64,000 bases of DNA. Source: Macrostomum hystrix. Its lineage: Eukaryota; Platyhelminthes; Macrostomidae. The stretch spans positions 4,757,001-4,821,000 of the forward strand of contig CATNEN010000038.1 in NCBI GenBank assembly GCA_950097015.1, given 5' to 3'. Within the stretch, counting starts at the first letter, position 1; every line of letters begins with the position of its first letter. Shown piece by piece: positions 9,300 through 19,321 of this stretch. The notes beneath the pieces are model-generated. The model was not told where the DNA came from. It searched no databases and saw only the letters and a program-made list of their open reading frames with translations. A program made the position numbers and the translations under genes.

Positions 9300-11890
9300 A
9301 ACGCATCTTCAGGTGAGAATCATGGCAATAAATAGCGAGCGATGCCGCTCGCACCGGCGGAGCACAACGCCAGTGAGGTATCAGTCAGATCAGGCCCACG
9401 GGCTAAGGTCTGCGATGCCCCACGCCTGCAGTTCTCTCTTGAGCAGGTCATTGGAGGAGGGTTCCCTCCTGCATGGTAAGCATACCTTAACACGGTATGC
9501 GGCTTGTCCGCAGGCTTTGGCGTCGGGCTAAATCGAGCCCTCCAATGGCCCAGTCGGTCGTGCTGAATGGTCATTGGTCAGACCCCTGGTCTGTACATTG
9601 GCATGGGGAGTAATTCCAGTCGCTAGTGACACCGCCTGTTTTCTTGGGAGCGCGGCTTTGCGGTCTCTTCTTGCCTGTCTTCTTACAGGAAGCCTCTGCA
9701 CCTTTTCTATTTTGCAGCCAATGGCAAACAAACAAAGCGGAAACCAAAAAACTGACCCATGAAGCCATAGCGCCAACGAGCTTACTACCCTGGATAGGGC
9801 CGTGGAGTCATGGATCATGCCAACCGCTACCACCGGGGACACATCGGTGGTATCCGCGAAGCAAAATGCAAGCGGCGCAGACAAGCCTGCCGCACTGGCC
9901 GCTGAAAAACTGCTCAGTAGCACATCTGGAGTGGCCCGTCGGCGGAAGCTGAAAGCCAAGCGGGCGCTGGAAGGAGCGCATTGACCTGGTGCAGAGGACC
10001 CTCTGCCATGTGTAGCACTGCTCACAGGTCCGAGGCGGGCAAGGAGGAGGGCCACGAGCTTCCCGACCCAACTGCAAGGGAGAGGGGGCTGCGGCAACCA
10101 GAGAGGAAAGTGGCCTCCAGACGACTCCACAGAATACCCTCCACGCTTCGGCGGTGAAGAGGCAACCGGCGGTTGTTATTCTGGCAAGGAGGCACGCTTA
10201 AACCATTATCAGCTGAAGCAGGTGAGCCGATCTGTCGATGGGCTCCTGTGGAAGCTTACGTTGAATAGCGCAAGCCTGAGCAACCACTCGAGCGTCATCA
10301 AGGAGTCGTGCTTTCTAATCTGGCCCGGTGACGAGGACTCTGGCAAGCGACTCTTAAGCTGCTGCCAGAGCAAGACTGCAAACAACCCCAGGCCACTGTC
10401 TCTCCCTGTCTTCCACAGGGAAGCGGCGAGGAGCGTCGTCGCCAACACCGCGTACCTCCGGGCTGGACTGGTGGACTGGTAGTGCACGAAACTCTCACCA
10501 GGAACGACGGCTCCTGCTTCACCGCCATCCTTGGGCTTTCTGAGGAGGGTATGCGCAAGTATCCCGACGGAAGCCTCATCAGTGTCGGCCTCTGGAAGAT
10601 GCGCATCCTCAGCTACGAAGCCGACGAAAAGCGTCAGAGTCATGCAACGGGCGGGCAGGCGGCTAGGGCGGAGCAATCTGCCCAGCAGGCGGCGGGGCAA
10701 ACCGCTCAGGCCGCCTGTATGCCAGTCGCGACCAGGCCGATCGCGCCGCCGAAGGTGAGGGCGAGCGACGTCCAGCGCGGTCCACAAAGCGCAGAGGACT
10801 GCTGCGGCATGCGGCCGAGGTCGTCCGAAACTGAGGACCCATCACGTCTGGAGGCCGCTTTCCTTTCTGGTTGCCGCAGCCCCCTGGCCCTGCCCAGGCG
10901 GGTGGGGAAACTGAGGCGGTGGGCCAAGCTCCGACGAGTGGCCCTGCAGCTTATATGTAAAGGGAGGCCAGTGCCACCTATACCAACTGGTCAGGGGCGA
11001 TGCGATGGAGTGGAGCCCATGGAGACCGAGGACCCAAACCCGAAGCCGATCAGCGCCGAGGAGGAGGAAGCACTCCTGGCCGATGAAACTCCCAGACTGC
11101 AATGATGCCGACCGAACTAGGTACCTGGTGTCTGCAGTTAAACGCCTAGCACTGGGGGCGGCGTCAGTGAATCTGAAGCGCACAGCGGAGCAACTGCGTC
11201 CGGGCCTTGTCCTGGTACAAGAAACCTAGGTGACAAACGGTAAGCCAAACAAGGTACCGCATGGCTATGACATTTTTTGCATGGCGGACCCCTAAACCCA
11301 CCCTAGATAATTGATCTTTGCTGCAAAATTCCTGAGACCCGATCTATCAACCGGATACATCTGTGCTATCCAAATGAATCGCCTTATTAAAAAAACTGCG
11401 CTGGTCGCCTCTTCCTATTTACCTGGCGAGAATCCCGTGATCAACTACACCTTAGCCACTTTGGGTGATTACGCCAAAGGGCGCAGGTTCGAGCTTCTCA
11501 TCACCGGTGACGTGAATGCCCACCGCACGCACTGGGGGAGTGTAACACACTAAAAGTGGGGAACGAACCTCGCGCTGGCAGACCGAGACCGGTTTCTGGC
11601 TTGTTTGCCTTCGTCAGTCAGCCATAGCCATAGCCATAGCCACACGCAGTCCTCTCCCACCACTCTTAGTGTGCACAGAAGTCTCTTTTAACCTTGCCAT
11701 TTTCTATGGCGCTACTTTTTTAGTGTTATGTGAGAGTTTTGCAGCCAAGCCTTTGCTTTTCTACTGTTGTCAGTAGTCTGAATTGTATCTCTCACAGGGA
11801 GAAAGGAAATCAACGACCGAGGCGAGGAGCGCCTGACGTATGTCAGCAGACATGGTAGCGTTGAAATAACCCCAACGTTCAACAGGCTTG
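9300..11890 (+). mobile_element. Degenerate non-LTR retrotransposon (R1/Jockey-like)
   Basis: This GC-rich segment contrasts with the AT-rich surroundings. It has a GC-rich leader (9300-9770), an ORF1-like zone (about 9770-11105) and an endonuclease zone (11050-11890). The ORF1-like zone includes LVVHETLTRNDG and, further on, GMRKYPDGSLISVGL near 10470-10600, which resembles the gag-like RNA-binding part of R1-type ORF1. Stops and frameshifts break it in many places. No reverse transcriptase is seen downstream, so the copy is both mutated and 3'-truncated. Exact ends are not visible and no target duplication was found. Confidence 0.6.
11053..11890 (+). pseudogene. Apurinic-type endonuclease fragments of the non-LTR element
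   Basis: Three pieces in the same reading frame match the endonuclease of non-LTR retrotransposons. Piece one ends LRPGLVLVQET (to 11226), corresponding to the RPDIVLVQET motif that carries the catalytic Glu. Piece two (11311-11553) holds VASSYLPGENPV and LLITGDVNAHRTHWGS, the GD-x-NAHH-x-WGS motif. Piece three (about 11800-11890) holds EINDRGEERLTYVSRHG and PTFNRLG, matching the N-x-RG-x-x-L and PTF motifs. Stops at 11227 and 11554 break the frame. About 240 bp between pieces two and three show no endonuclease similarity and may be an insertion. The fragment cannot make a working enzyme. Confidence 0.65.
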
Positions 11891-12353
11891 GAAACCAGAA
11901 ATAGCGAGAAACTGCTAAAAATTGTAATTTGATTGTTAGGAATGCGCAATTATTGCTAATTTATTGCAAGTCGATTATAATTTTTAACAACCCGATTGTC
12001 AATTTATTTGGATTTTTTGCTAATAAGTGCAATCAAATTGTTATTCCATCAATCAAATGCAAGCAATTTACGAGTACATTTTCTTCAATTGCTCGCTGTA
12101 GTTTGAAAAGAACTTACAGCGTTTGCACCACAATATTTTATTGGTCTGCAAATAATTTTTAGGCAAAACATGAAACTGATTCACAGTAACTATAGAAATC
12201 GATGGTGGCCAAAATATTAGAGTTAGAAATGCTAATTTCACTAGCCATATTCATGACGGAAACAGTCCGGAATGACCAGATATACACTTGTATATCTTTA
12301 TCAGGGAAAATTTCATCTAGACTGATCGTACATACACTCGTATTTGATAGTCC
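11891..12353. other. AT-rich spacer; nothing recognised
   Basis: This strongly AT-rich spacer lies between the non-LTR remnant and the Penelope-like 3' end. Only short chance frames occur. Confidence 0.5.
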
Positions 12354-13180
12354 TTAAGTAGCGTTGCAGCCAACAGTACAGAATGTACAGCCCACCCCCT
12401 CCCTCAGAACACACGGAGAACATGGCCCGCGCCACTGTGTTGGATTTGAGTGTTGAGGTTGGGGGAATGCGTACAACGCTTCAAGAATCTGCAGTTTGGA
12501 GTCAAATGAGCATTGATCAATGACTTTGAAGCGCTCTTCGGGTTTGCAGCTGGAGCAGCAATTACATTCTAAGAGATGGTTTTGAATAGCCGACGGTTTC
12601 AGCCAGTGCTCCCTGATTCTAGTGTGCAGGTGCCTTTTAGTCTTCCCCACGTAGGAGACGCTCTGGTCATCAGAGCAGTTGAATTGATAAACAACACCAG
12701 CACGAAGAGCACAGGGAACACGTGACTTCAACCGACCGACAAAGTTGCCAACCTTAGCAGAACGAAAGATGACGCGGATGTTGCAATTAAGAGAGTTGCG
12801 AAGTAATTTGCAGGTTCTATTTTTGAAGAATTGAGGATAGCCAAAGAAAGGGAGGACAAGAATTGGTTCGTTGAGATCGATGGGATCGGTTTTAGCGCTA
12901 GGCTGCTTGACAATTTTCTCAGAGACGAATTTGTGAATGTGAGTGTGGATAAACGCACGAGGGTAACCATTTTGTTGAAACATTTTGGTCAGAAAATTCA
13001 CTTCTTGGACAAAGTTAGTCCAGGTTTTGCAGACAGTGAAAGCTCTGTGGAGCAGACATCTGATCAGACCGGATTTCCACTGCCTTGGGCACAAAGCAAA
13101 ACAGTTTCAAATGTTGATACGAAATATCAAAACTATGGTAGACAGCGAAGCGGCATATTGTTCGCAATTTACTGAATTAG
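12354..13180 (-). mobile_element. 5'-truncated Penelope-like element (GIY-YIG endonuclease end)
   Basis: The minus-strand frame 13094-12354 (246 codons) starts in the C-terminal tail of a Penelope-type reverse transcriptase, with CPRQWKSGLIRCLLHRA and then a FVQEVNFLTKMF-type helix. It continues into a GIY-YIG endonuclease: VVYQFNC and then SVSYVGKTKRHLHTRIREH, followed by the downstream Glu in KLQILEALY. The family uses this nuclease for target nicking during retrotransposition. Only the 3' third of the element is present; upstream of about 13180 the similarity stops, as expected from 5' truncation. The GIY motif reads VVY here, which is a known variant. The reading frame of the retained part is intact up to a stop at 12356-12354. 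Confidence 0.85.
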
Positions 13181-13282
13181 CGACGTGACAAGTAATTGAA
13201 AAAAGAAAGTAAAGCGACTGCACAGTCTTGGTTTTTTCGACTAATTGTTGTACTCGTACTTTAACTATCTTTGTTGTTAGTT

Positions 13283-13430
13283 GACCGATGCCGCTGCTTA
13301 AGCAGCCATAGACTGTTCTGACCGATGCCGCTGCTTAAGCAGCCATAGACTGTTCTGACCGATGCCGCTGCTTAAGCAGCCATAGACTGTTCTGACCGAT
13401 GCCGCTGCTTAAGCAGCCATAGACTTTTCT
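13283..13430. repeat. 37-bp tandem repeat, four copies, each with a 14-bp palindrome
   Basis: Four head-to-tail units of exactly 37 bp, each starting GACCGATGCC. Each unit contains the perfect palindrome GCTGCTTAAGCAGC. The last unit differs by a few bases near its end. The repeat sits just upstream of the LTR-retrotransposon pol fragment and may be part of that element. Confidence 0.9.
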
Positions 13431-13448
13431 GTACCCTACTTAACAAGA

Positions 13449-14682
13449 GCGCGATCCAGTGAGCGGCGTGTGGACAGTCGACGACGCCTCAGCCTGCCGC
13501 GTCTGGTGCGACGCCAGCAGCATCGCAATCGGCGTATGTTTAGAAGTAAACGGTGTCATCGCAGAGGACGCATCATGGCTTCGCAAGCCGGACGACGCCG
13601 CCCACATAAACCTAGCCGAACTCGAAGCGGTCATCAAGGGTCTCAATCTAGCCATTGCTTGGGGTTCAAAGAGAGTCCAAATCATGACCGACTCGGCAAC
13701 CGTGTACGGCTGGATTCGATCACTGATCGCCGGTGACAAGCCCGTCAGGGTCAAGGGGCTGGGCGAAGCTCTAGCGAGGAGGCGGCTGGCTTTGATCCGG
13801 GACACGGCAGGAGAATGTGGCCTGGAGCTGGATGTGTCGCTGGTGCCTTCCTCGTTAAACAAGGCAGACGCGCTGACGCGAGTACCACAGCAGTGGCTGC
13901 GCCAGCGGCCTTTGTGTGCAGTAGCGCTACACCCTATCGACTCGGATCTCCGTGCGTGCCACGAGAAGCATCACTTCGGCGTGGACAGGACGCTCTACCT
14001 GGCTAAACTGTGCCTCCCCGGGCGTGAGGTACTACGCGAAGAGGTCGAGCGCGTCGTGGCAAACTGCATCCGCTGCAAATCCGTGGACCCTGCGCCGGTG
14101 AATTGAGACCATGGAAGTCTCGAGGTGGACACAAACTGGTGGCGTTTGGCCTGCGACGTGACCCACTTCAAGGACGACCGCTATCTGTCGATTGTTGACT
14201 GCGGGCCGAGTAGATTCGCACTGTGGCGAAAACTCCCAGACGAGCGGACAGCTTGGATCATAGGGACACTTGTGCAAGTCTTCCGAGAGCGAGGCCCACC
14301 CTGGCAGCTGCTTCTGGACAACTCGGCGACCTTCCGCTCTGCCGAGGTGCGTGCATTCTGCCAAGCATGGGGAGTGCAGCTCCTCTTCCGCTGCGCTCAC
14401 CGGCCGTCGGGCAACGGGATAGTCGAGCGAAATCATCGGACGATCAAGCGGATGGCATCCAGAACCGGCAAGGACGTGCTGGACATGGTATTCTGGTACA
14501 ACATGACTCCGAAGGATGGTACTCGGGAGTGCAGCGTGCCCAGCAGAATGCTCAGCACTTACGACTGGAAACCGCCCATGTTGGCTCTCCCCGAGGCCTC
14601 TGAGACACCGGAGTCAAACCCTGCCCTGCCGGTCGGAACGGAAGTGTTCGTGTTTACCGGGCGACATTTCTTAGTGTCCTGA
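13449..14682 (+). mobile_element. LTR-retrotransposon pol fragment: RNase H and DDE integrase, interrupted
   Basis: The frame 13459-14106 encodes RNase H, with WCDAS, AELEAVIKGL, MTDSATVYGWI and NKADALTR supplying the acidic residues. It continues with the integrase zinc-binding HHCC module (CHEKHHFG ... ANCIRCK). After one in-frame TGA at 14104-14106 the same frame continues to 14682 with an integrase core: Asp in LACDVTHF, Asp in LLLDNSATF and Glu in GNGIVERNHRTIKR. Order and motifs fit Ty3/gypsy-like pol better than BEL/Pao, but without the reverse transcriptase the clade is uncertain. No gag, protease, reverse transcriptase or LTRs are seen. The single stop and the missing parts make this a dead fragment. 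Confidence 0.78.
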
Positions 14683-15249
14683 ACCCATTGTGCCACGCCA
14701 CCTAGCCTTCTAGTCTCAGAAGTGCACCGCCATACGATCACGCCACGCCTTAGCCACCGGCATCTTAGCCTCTGTTATCCTCACTTCATAATTGTTGCCC
14801 GCCGAAGTGCAAGAAGGGATTCAACCCTATTCTAGTGTTACCCACGCTAATAACGAGCAAGCCTGTCTGTATACCTATATCCTCTACGTCGCCAAAAATA
14901 ATACTCGTCATCGCCTACTATTACCGTCAAGCAATTAACAGCAACATCACTGTCATAATCATAATTTTATTCTTTTATTTGATTCCCTCTGCCCTGTACC
15001 TTTTGTGAGCAACCAATTCAGACTCATATTTTCAACTCTTCTGCACTTCCATGCACAGCAATTTTTGTTAATAAGCATGATTATTATGATTCTTAATATA
15101 TTTTGAACAAAAGAGCAATAAGCACATGTACTGATAGTAAGTACAAAGCAATAATAACAAGCAATTTCAAAGTCACTTCTTGCGTCCCCACAGTCCATGG
15201 ACAGAACAGTCAGTTGCACTTCCGTTTTATCGTTACATTTTTCTTTGAC
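14683..15249. other. Spacer; nothing recognised
   Basis: The spacer becomes AT-rich toward the 3' end of hairpin gene A. No coding or element signature was found. Confidence 0.5.
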
Positions 15250-15255
15250 TTTATT
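15250..15255 (-). promoter_or_regulatory. Polyadenylation signal overlapping the stop codon of hairpin gene A
   Basis: On the minus strand the last codons read AAA TAA followed by A, so AATAAA (15255-15250) contains the whole stop codon (15253-15251). If this signal is used, the 3' UTR would be only about 10-30 bases. Confidence 0.6.
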
Positions 15256-16177
15256 TACGCTTCAGACCCACGCTCTTCAGCTTTCTCTTCAACTCAGCGA
15301 TTCGCTCGTCCTTGTCCTGGAGTTTACTCTGCAGTTGCTCAATCAGCTCGTCCTTGTTGAGGTCCTCCTTGAAGAACTCCAACGCAGTTTCCAGGGCCTC
15401 CATGGCTTCCTTGTCCAGCTCGATCTGCCCTGCCTTGTCGCTGTTGCTCTTTAGACTTTTGGCTAGCACGGCCAGCTTTTCGGCGCCACTGACAATTTTT
15501 CGGGCCTGCTGTCGCATTTCCTTCACGTCGAGGCCCGACTTGACGGCCAAAGCGGCACCCGCAGCAGCTCCAGCGATAGCAGCTCCAGCAACCCAGCCAG
15601 CTCCGCCAGTGAAGAAGCCGAGCACAGCGCAGATCCCGATGCCAACACCTCCCGCAATGCTCGCAACGCCTCCAGCAACAGCCTTGTTTCGATTTTTGTC
15701 AGCCTCCCTGTTCTTGGCTTCCGCCCTCTGTCTCTCCTGAGCCTCTAGTACAGTCGCGAGCTGCTGAGCACTTTCCAAGTTGCTCGCAAGGTTGCTGAAA
15801 GCGATAGAAAAGCTCTGCGAGATAGTGTGCATCTTCGTCAGCTTCTCAGATAACTGCTCAATAACTTTGGGTGGGATGCTGCTGTCTTTTATACTGTCAC
15901 GTAGGAACTTGTCGAACTCGATAATTTCTCTCCCGAAGTTCTCAAGTTCACTCTCGAGTTTTGCTGATGAGAAGATCACTTCAGTCAGTACTTTCTTCAG
16001 CTCTTCTAGTTTTGAATCGCCAGGAAGATCGATGCTATTTACCATTTCCGCATATTTCTTTGCCTCCTCCGTGACCCTGTAGAGCTCTGTGCTGTTCTGC
16101 CGAATCGTCTTCATCGTCTTGAGGGCATCTCCAAGGCCGCCCAGAACATGACCTATTTTGCCCAGCTTCTCCGCCAT
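15251..16177 (-). CDS. Helical protein A with glycine-rich hydrophobic hairpin (APOL-like or ClyA-like shape)
   Basis: A single-exon frame of 308 codons. Residues 1-165 are predicted by eye to be long amphipathic helices with heptads. Residues 166-213 form a hydrophobic Gly/Ala-rich stretch long enough for two membrane helices, with GFFTGGAGW (187-195) as the likely turn. Residues 214-308 return to charged coiled coil and end very basic (LKSVGLKRK). This helix-hairpin-helix layout recalls apolipoprotein L and alpha-helical pore-forming proteins, but I see no diagnostic motif, so the function is unknown. No signal peptide is visible, so it is probably cytosolic or on an inner membrane. Gene B at 19.3 kb is a paralogue with the same MAEKL start. 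The ATG follows a TATAAATA box by about 90 bp. Confidence 0.75.
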   Translation of the reverse strand: MAEKLGKIGHVLGGLGDALKTMKTIRQNSTELYRVTEEAKKYAEMVNSIDLPGDSKLEELKKVLTEVIFSSAKLESELENFGREIIEFDKFLRDSIKDSSIPPKVIEQLSEKLTKMHTISQSFSIAFSNLASNLESAQQLATVLEAQERQRAEAKNREADKNRNKAVAGGVASIAGGVGIGICAVLGFFTGGAGWVAGAAIAGAAAGAALAVKSGLDVKEMRQQARKIVSGAEKLAVLAKSLKSNSDKAGQIELDKEAMEALETALEFFKEDLNKDELIEQLQSKLQDKDERIAELKRKLKSVGLKRK

Positions 16178-16262
16178 GTTGATGCGACAACTGACCAGGA
16201 ATTAATGGAGAATGGCTTTCTCGTCCGTGTTGCAGGTTCCAGACCTGTTTGAGTGGTCAGAA

Positions 16263-16270
16263 TATTTATA
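16263..16270 (-). promoter_or_regulatory. TATA box candidate of hairpin gene A
   Basis: TATAAATA lies on the minus strand about 90 bp before the ATG at 16177. This is suitable spacing for a core promoter with a short 5' UTR. No transcription start was mapped. Confidence 0.5.
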
Positions 16271-17216
16271 AACAACCGTGTTTTGGAACAGCTGCAGCTT
16301 ATTGGCTGATCCTGCATCGGCACCTGGGTCTCAAGCTTGTAAATCGCATGGGGGAACTTCGGTTTTGAGAGTGTACAATGAGGGAGAATGGCGAAATGGC
16401 TAAGTGCTCATTTGTACGTCCAGAGTATTGGGGTGACTAAGTCTGGGTCCAGTTGCTCGTTTACTCTACATTTAGCTGCTTTCAAACAAGGGCTCATTGA
16501 CGCCTATTTTGCAAACTCAAAGAACAAAACAGAAGAATAGAAGTTCAGTTTATTCGTTCCCAATTGCTGTTCCTATGCAAAATGAGCATACGAGTATATT
16601 GGATGGTAGTTTTGCATACACATGAACTTAAGTGCTGATATTCGTCGTTTGTTTAATTTCTAGCACAAAGAAAGAAAATATTTTTTGGTAAAGCTGTTAT
16701 TTAGGTGGTTGCTGTTGTGTTACCCTTCTGCATGCCCAAAGTCAGCGCGCTTCGTGTGGACATTTTTTTTGAGCTGCTTTGGTGGGAAGGACGACTGAAG
16801 ACTGGGCTGGCAACACATGATGCGTGCAGCCTTGCAGCCTTCCACTTTATCGTTTTGGAAAGCATTAAGCTAAGAGTGTTGGGACACCGCATGTCATTAT
16901 TAGTAAAGTAAAGCGAAATATAGTAATATACTATTACTGTTGAGAGAGAGGGGCAGAGAGAGATGGGCTGCCAGCCAGCCAATCAGCGGTGTCCAGGCCT
17001 AAGCCGAGAGCCAGACCCGCAAAGCCGGATTGGACTATACCTTACAGCGCAAGGTAAATTTCGCTACGAACAGTATTGCAAGTATTGCATGGTGTTATCG
17101 AGACCCTTATTGCACAGTTCCACAGGTTCCCCCCACTCGAGTCACAATATACTTAGGGTGGAAAGGCAGGGCAAACAAAGATAGGAAATTGCGGTTCGCT
17201 CCCGTATATCGCACCT
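16271..17216. other. Spacer; nothing recognised
   Basis: This is the first part of the region between the divergent hairpin genes. Short frames occur here, but none has a recognisable domain or a credible exon structure. Confidence 0.45.
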
Positions 17217-17220
17217 TTAA

Positions 17221-18023
17221 CAGTAGAACTACCAAGGGGGGGGGAATTTCACCCCCTGACAACTTTTTTTGCTGCACCCGAACGGAACAATGCAAGCACA
17301 CGAAACTCAAGAACACGGGCCAACTTTTTGTTGCGCATCTTCTGAAACAAGAAACAAGTCGCCAGCTCTTCAGACCGTCGAGATATTCAATGTTTCTGGC
17401 CGAAGGTCCGATTTTTCCCATAAGAGCTAGTGTATTTCATACACCCCTATACACGAATTTGCACTGCGCCTCAGTGCGGCCTTGCCAGGCCTTCAAAATT
17501 TATCAGCATGTCACCCGAGTGTGCCTGCATCAACTCCGTCTTCGGTGGTCACCTACCTTTATCTAGACAGACTGCTGGACCTTCAAGGGCTACAACAGGT
17601 GGAACTAAGCTACTATGGACACCCTGACGCGAATGTCTCAAATTTCAATGCTCAAGCCAAAATATTAGGCGCAGCTCAACCACAGGACACCATCGCCTAG
17701 TCTGTCAACCAATCAGTCACCACCCAACGCTGTTAGCATTCGGGCGCTGCCAAAAAAATTGTTTGGGGGGGGGGAAATTTCGATTTTGCCTTTCGTTTTT
17801 ATACCAAGGAGGGGATACCCCCCTGATTTTTTGCCAGTGCCTGAATGCTAATAGCGTTGGGAGGTGACTGATTGGCTGACAGACTAGGCGATGGTGTCCC
17901 ATGGTTGAGCTGCGCCTAATATTTAGGCTTGATCAGTGAAATTGCTTGATCAGTTGCTCCGTTCGGTTGCAGCGCAAAAAATTGTCAGGGTGGGGGAAAT
18001 AATCCCCCTTGGAAGTTCTACTG
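17221..18023. mobile_element. TTAA-flanked foldback MITE (piggyBac-like)
   Basis: The element is bounded by TTAA at 17217-17220 and 18024-18027, the target duplication typical of piggyBac elements. Its ends are inverted repeats: CAGTAGAACTACCAAGGGGG on the left and CAGTAGAACTTCCAAGGGGG read inward from the right, 19 of 20 identical. The outer arms remain similar for about 70 bp. A second, longer inverted pair lies inside (17652-17760 against 17826-17932) with a G-run-rich centre. No transposase frame is present, so it is non-autonomous. The inner palindrome may be a second nested element. Confidence 0.75.
17652..17932. repeat. Nested inverted repeat inside the TTAA element
   Basis: Two arms of about 107 bp face each other around a loop of about 65 bp. 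The loop and arm ends include runs of G (17764-17774) and C. The arms share GGCGCAGCTCAACCA, the CCATCGCCTAGTCTGTC block and the AACGCT-TTAGCATTC block. As RNA or single-stranded DNA this would fold into a long hairpin. Confidence 0.8.
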
Positions 18024-18027
18024 TTAA

Positions 18028-19321
18028 AGTAAGTAACTCAAAATCAGCCCATGAGTCACTTTTAAATGCACTCAGGGACTGCTATACTACACGGTATTTA
18101 GTAGTCCCTGGATGCACTTTTCTGCGAAGTCCGAAAGACTTATCCGATTTGGTGTACGCCTCTAACGAACAGTCTCGAGCAAACTCCAGAGTACTCATGG
18201 AAGTTCCACTTTAGACAATGGAAGAGAGAGAGACATTTTCACAGTTTTTATCAAATTCAATTCAGCAAAAAGGACAAGAACTAAAAGCGCTCGCGACAAA
18301 AAAATAAAATGGCGACAGCTTCTACCGATGGAGCTCGGGACCATTGTACGGCTTGCATTGATAAGCACATAGTCACCTAATTACTCGCATTTACCCTGCC
18401 CTGCATACAGAAAAACCCAGTTGCATATCATTTCTTGGCTCAATAAAGTGCATTAATGTACAGAGCCCAAAAACTGAACTTCGCTTTTTGCGCTTCTGAC
18501 TGCTAAAATTGCGGGTTTGCACTATTATTGCCAGCAATAATGTGATTTTGAATCAATATAATAAATGAGAAAAATGAACTCAGTTTAATTACGGACTGAA
18601 TTCGAGACCGGAGGAAACAGAACAGGATATAAACACACTTTTCAAAAGTGAAAGGAAAAACTGAAAGCACGTGCCGTAATACAAATGTTGCCAATTTGCT
18701 ATTTAAATGACTTAGAGTCGATATTGCAAGACAATTGATGCATTGTCAAAGAATCAGCAAAAATATGTTATGTCTATGAGCCAAAACTTCCTGCAATGAC
18801 CTTGTCTTTTTTACTGTGTCTAATTTTTTTAGTCTATGGGCATCCACTGAAATTTATCCATGGTATATTCCTGCATGAAAGCGAGTGTCTATGGTAAAAA
18901 GGCATTCGTGCGCATCGTGCACTTGAAGACGCACTCGTTTTCGTGCAGGAATCCTATCCATTATCGAGTAAGCATTAGTGCAGGGACATGCAATATATTG
19001 AAGCAAAACAACTATGACAACCTCTTCCTTTACCGCACTGTTTATAAATATTTATTCAGTTTTCTTCATTTTAGAATTAGCATTTGAATAAATGTGAGTG
19101 TAAAAAAGTTTACAAAAAAGAAGAGATATTTTTGGGGTGTCTACCACCCAATGAAATTGTGCGAGATTGAATAAGCTCTGCAATAGCCCGCGCAATGAGA
19201 GCTTCGCAACTCAAATACTAAACATTTGAGCTCACGAAAATTGCCAGTCAACACGACTATATCTCCTCTGCTGCCGATAGCGAGTTCCATTCAGCACATT
19301 CGACAGCACAGCAAGGCAGGC
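18028..19321. other. Upstream region of hairpin gene B; TATA candidate at 19043-19050
   Basis: No gene was recognised. A TATAAATA at 19043-19050 lies about 270 bp before the start of hairpin gene B, in the same local context (GTTTATAAATATT or close to it) as the TATA box of gene A. The distance suggests a longer 5' UTR or a small intron. The rest is AT-rich. Confidence 0.4.

Noticed and set aside
9528-10787. Minus-strand frames of about 200 codons
   Set aside because: They lie opposite the GC-rich non-LTR remnant, where chance frames are common. No domain is recognised.
16705-17700. Short frames on both strands
   Set aside because: No domain, and part of them lies within the foldback MITE.
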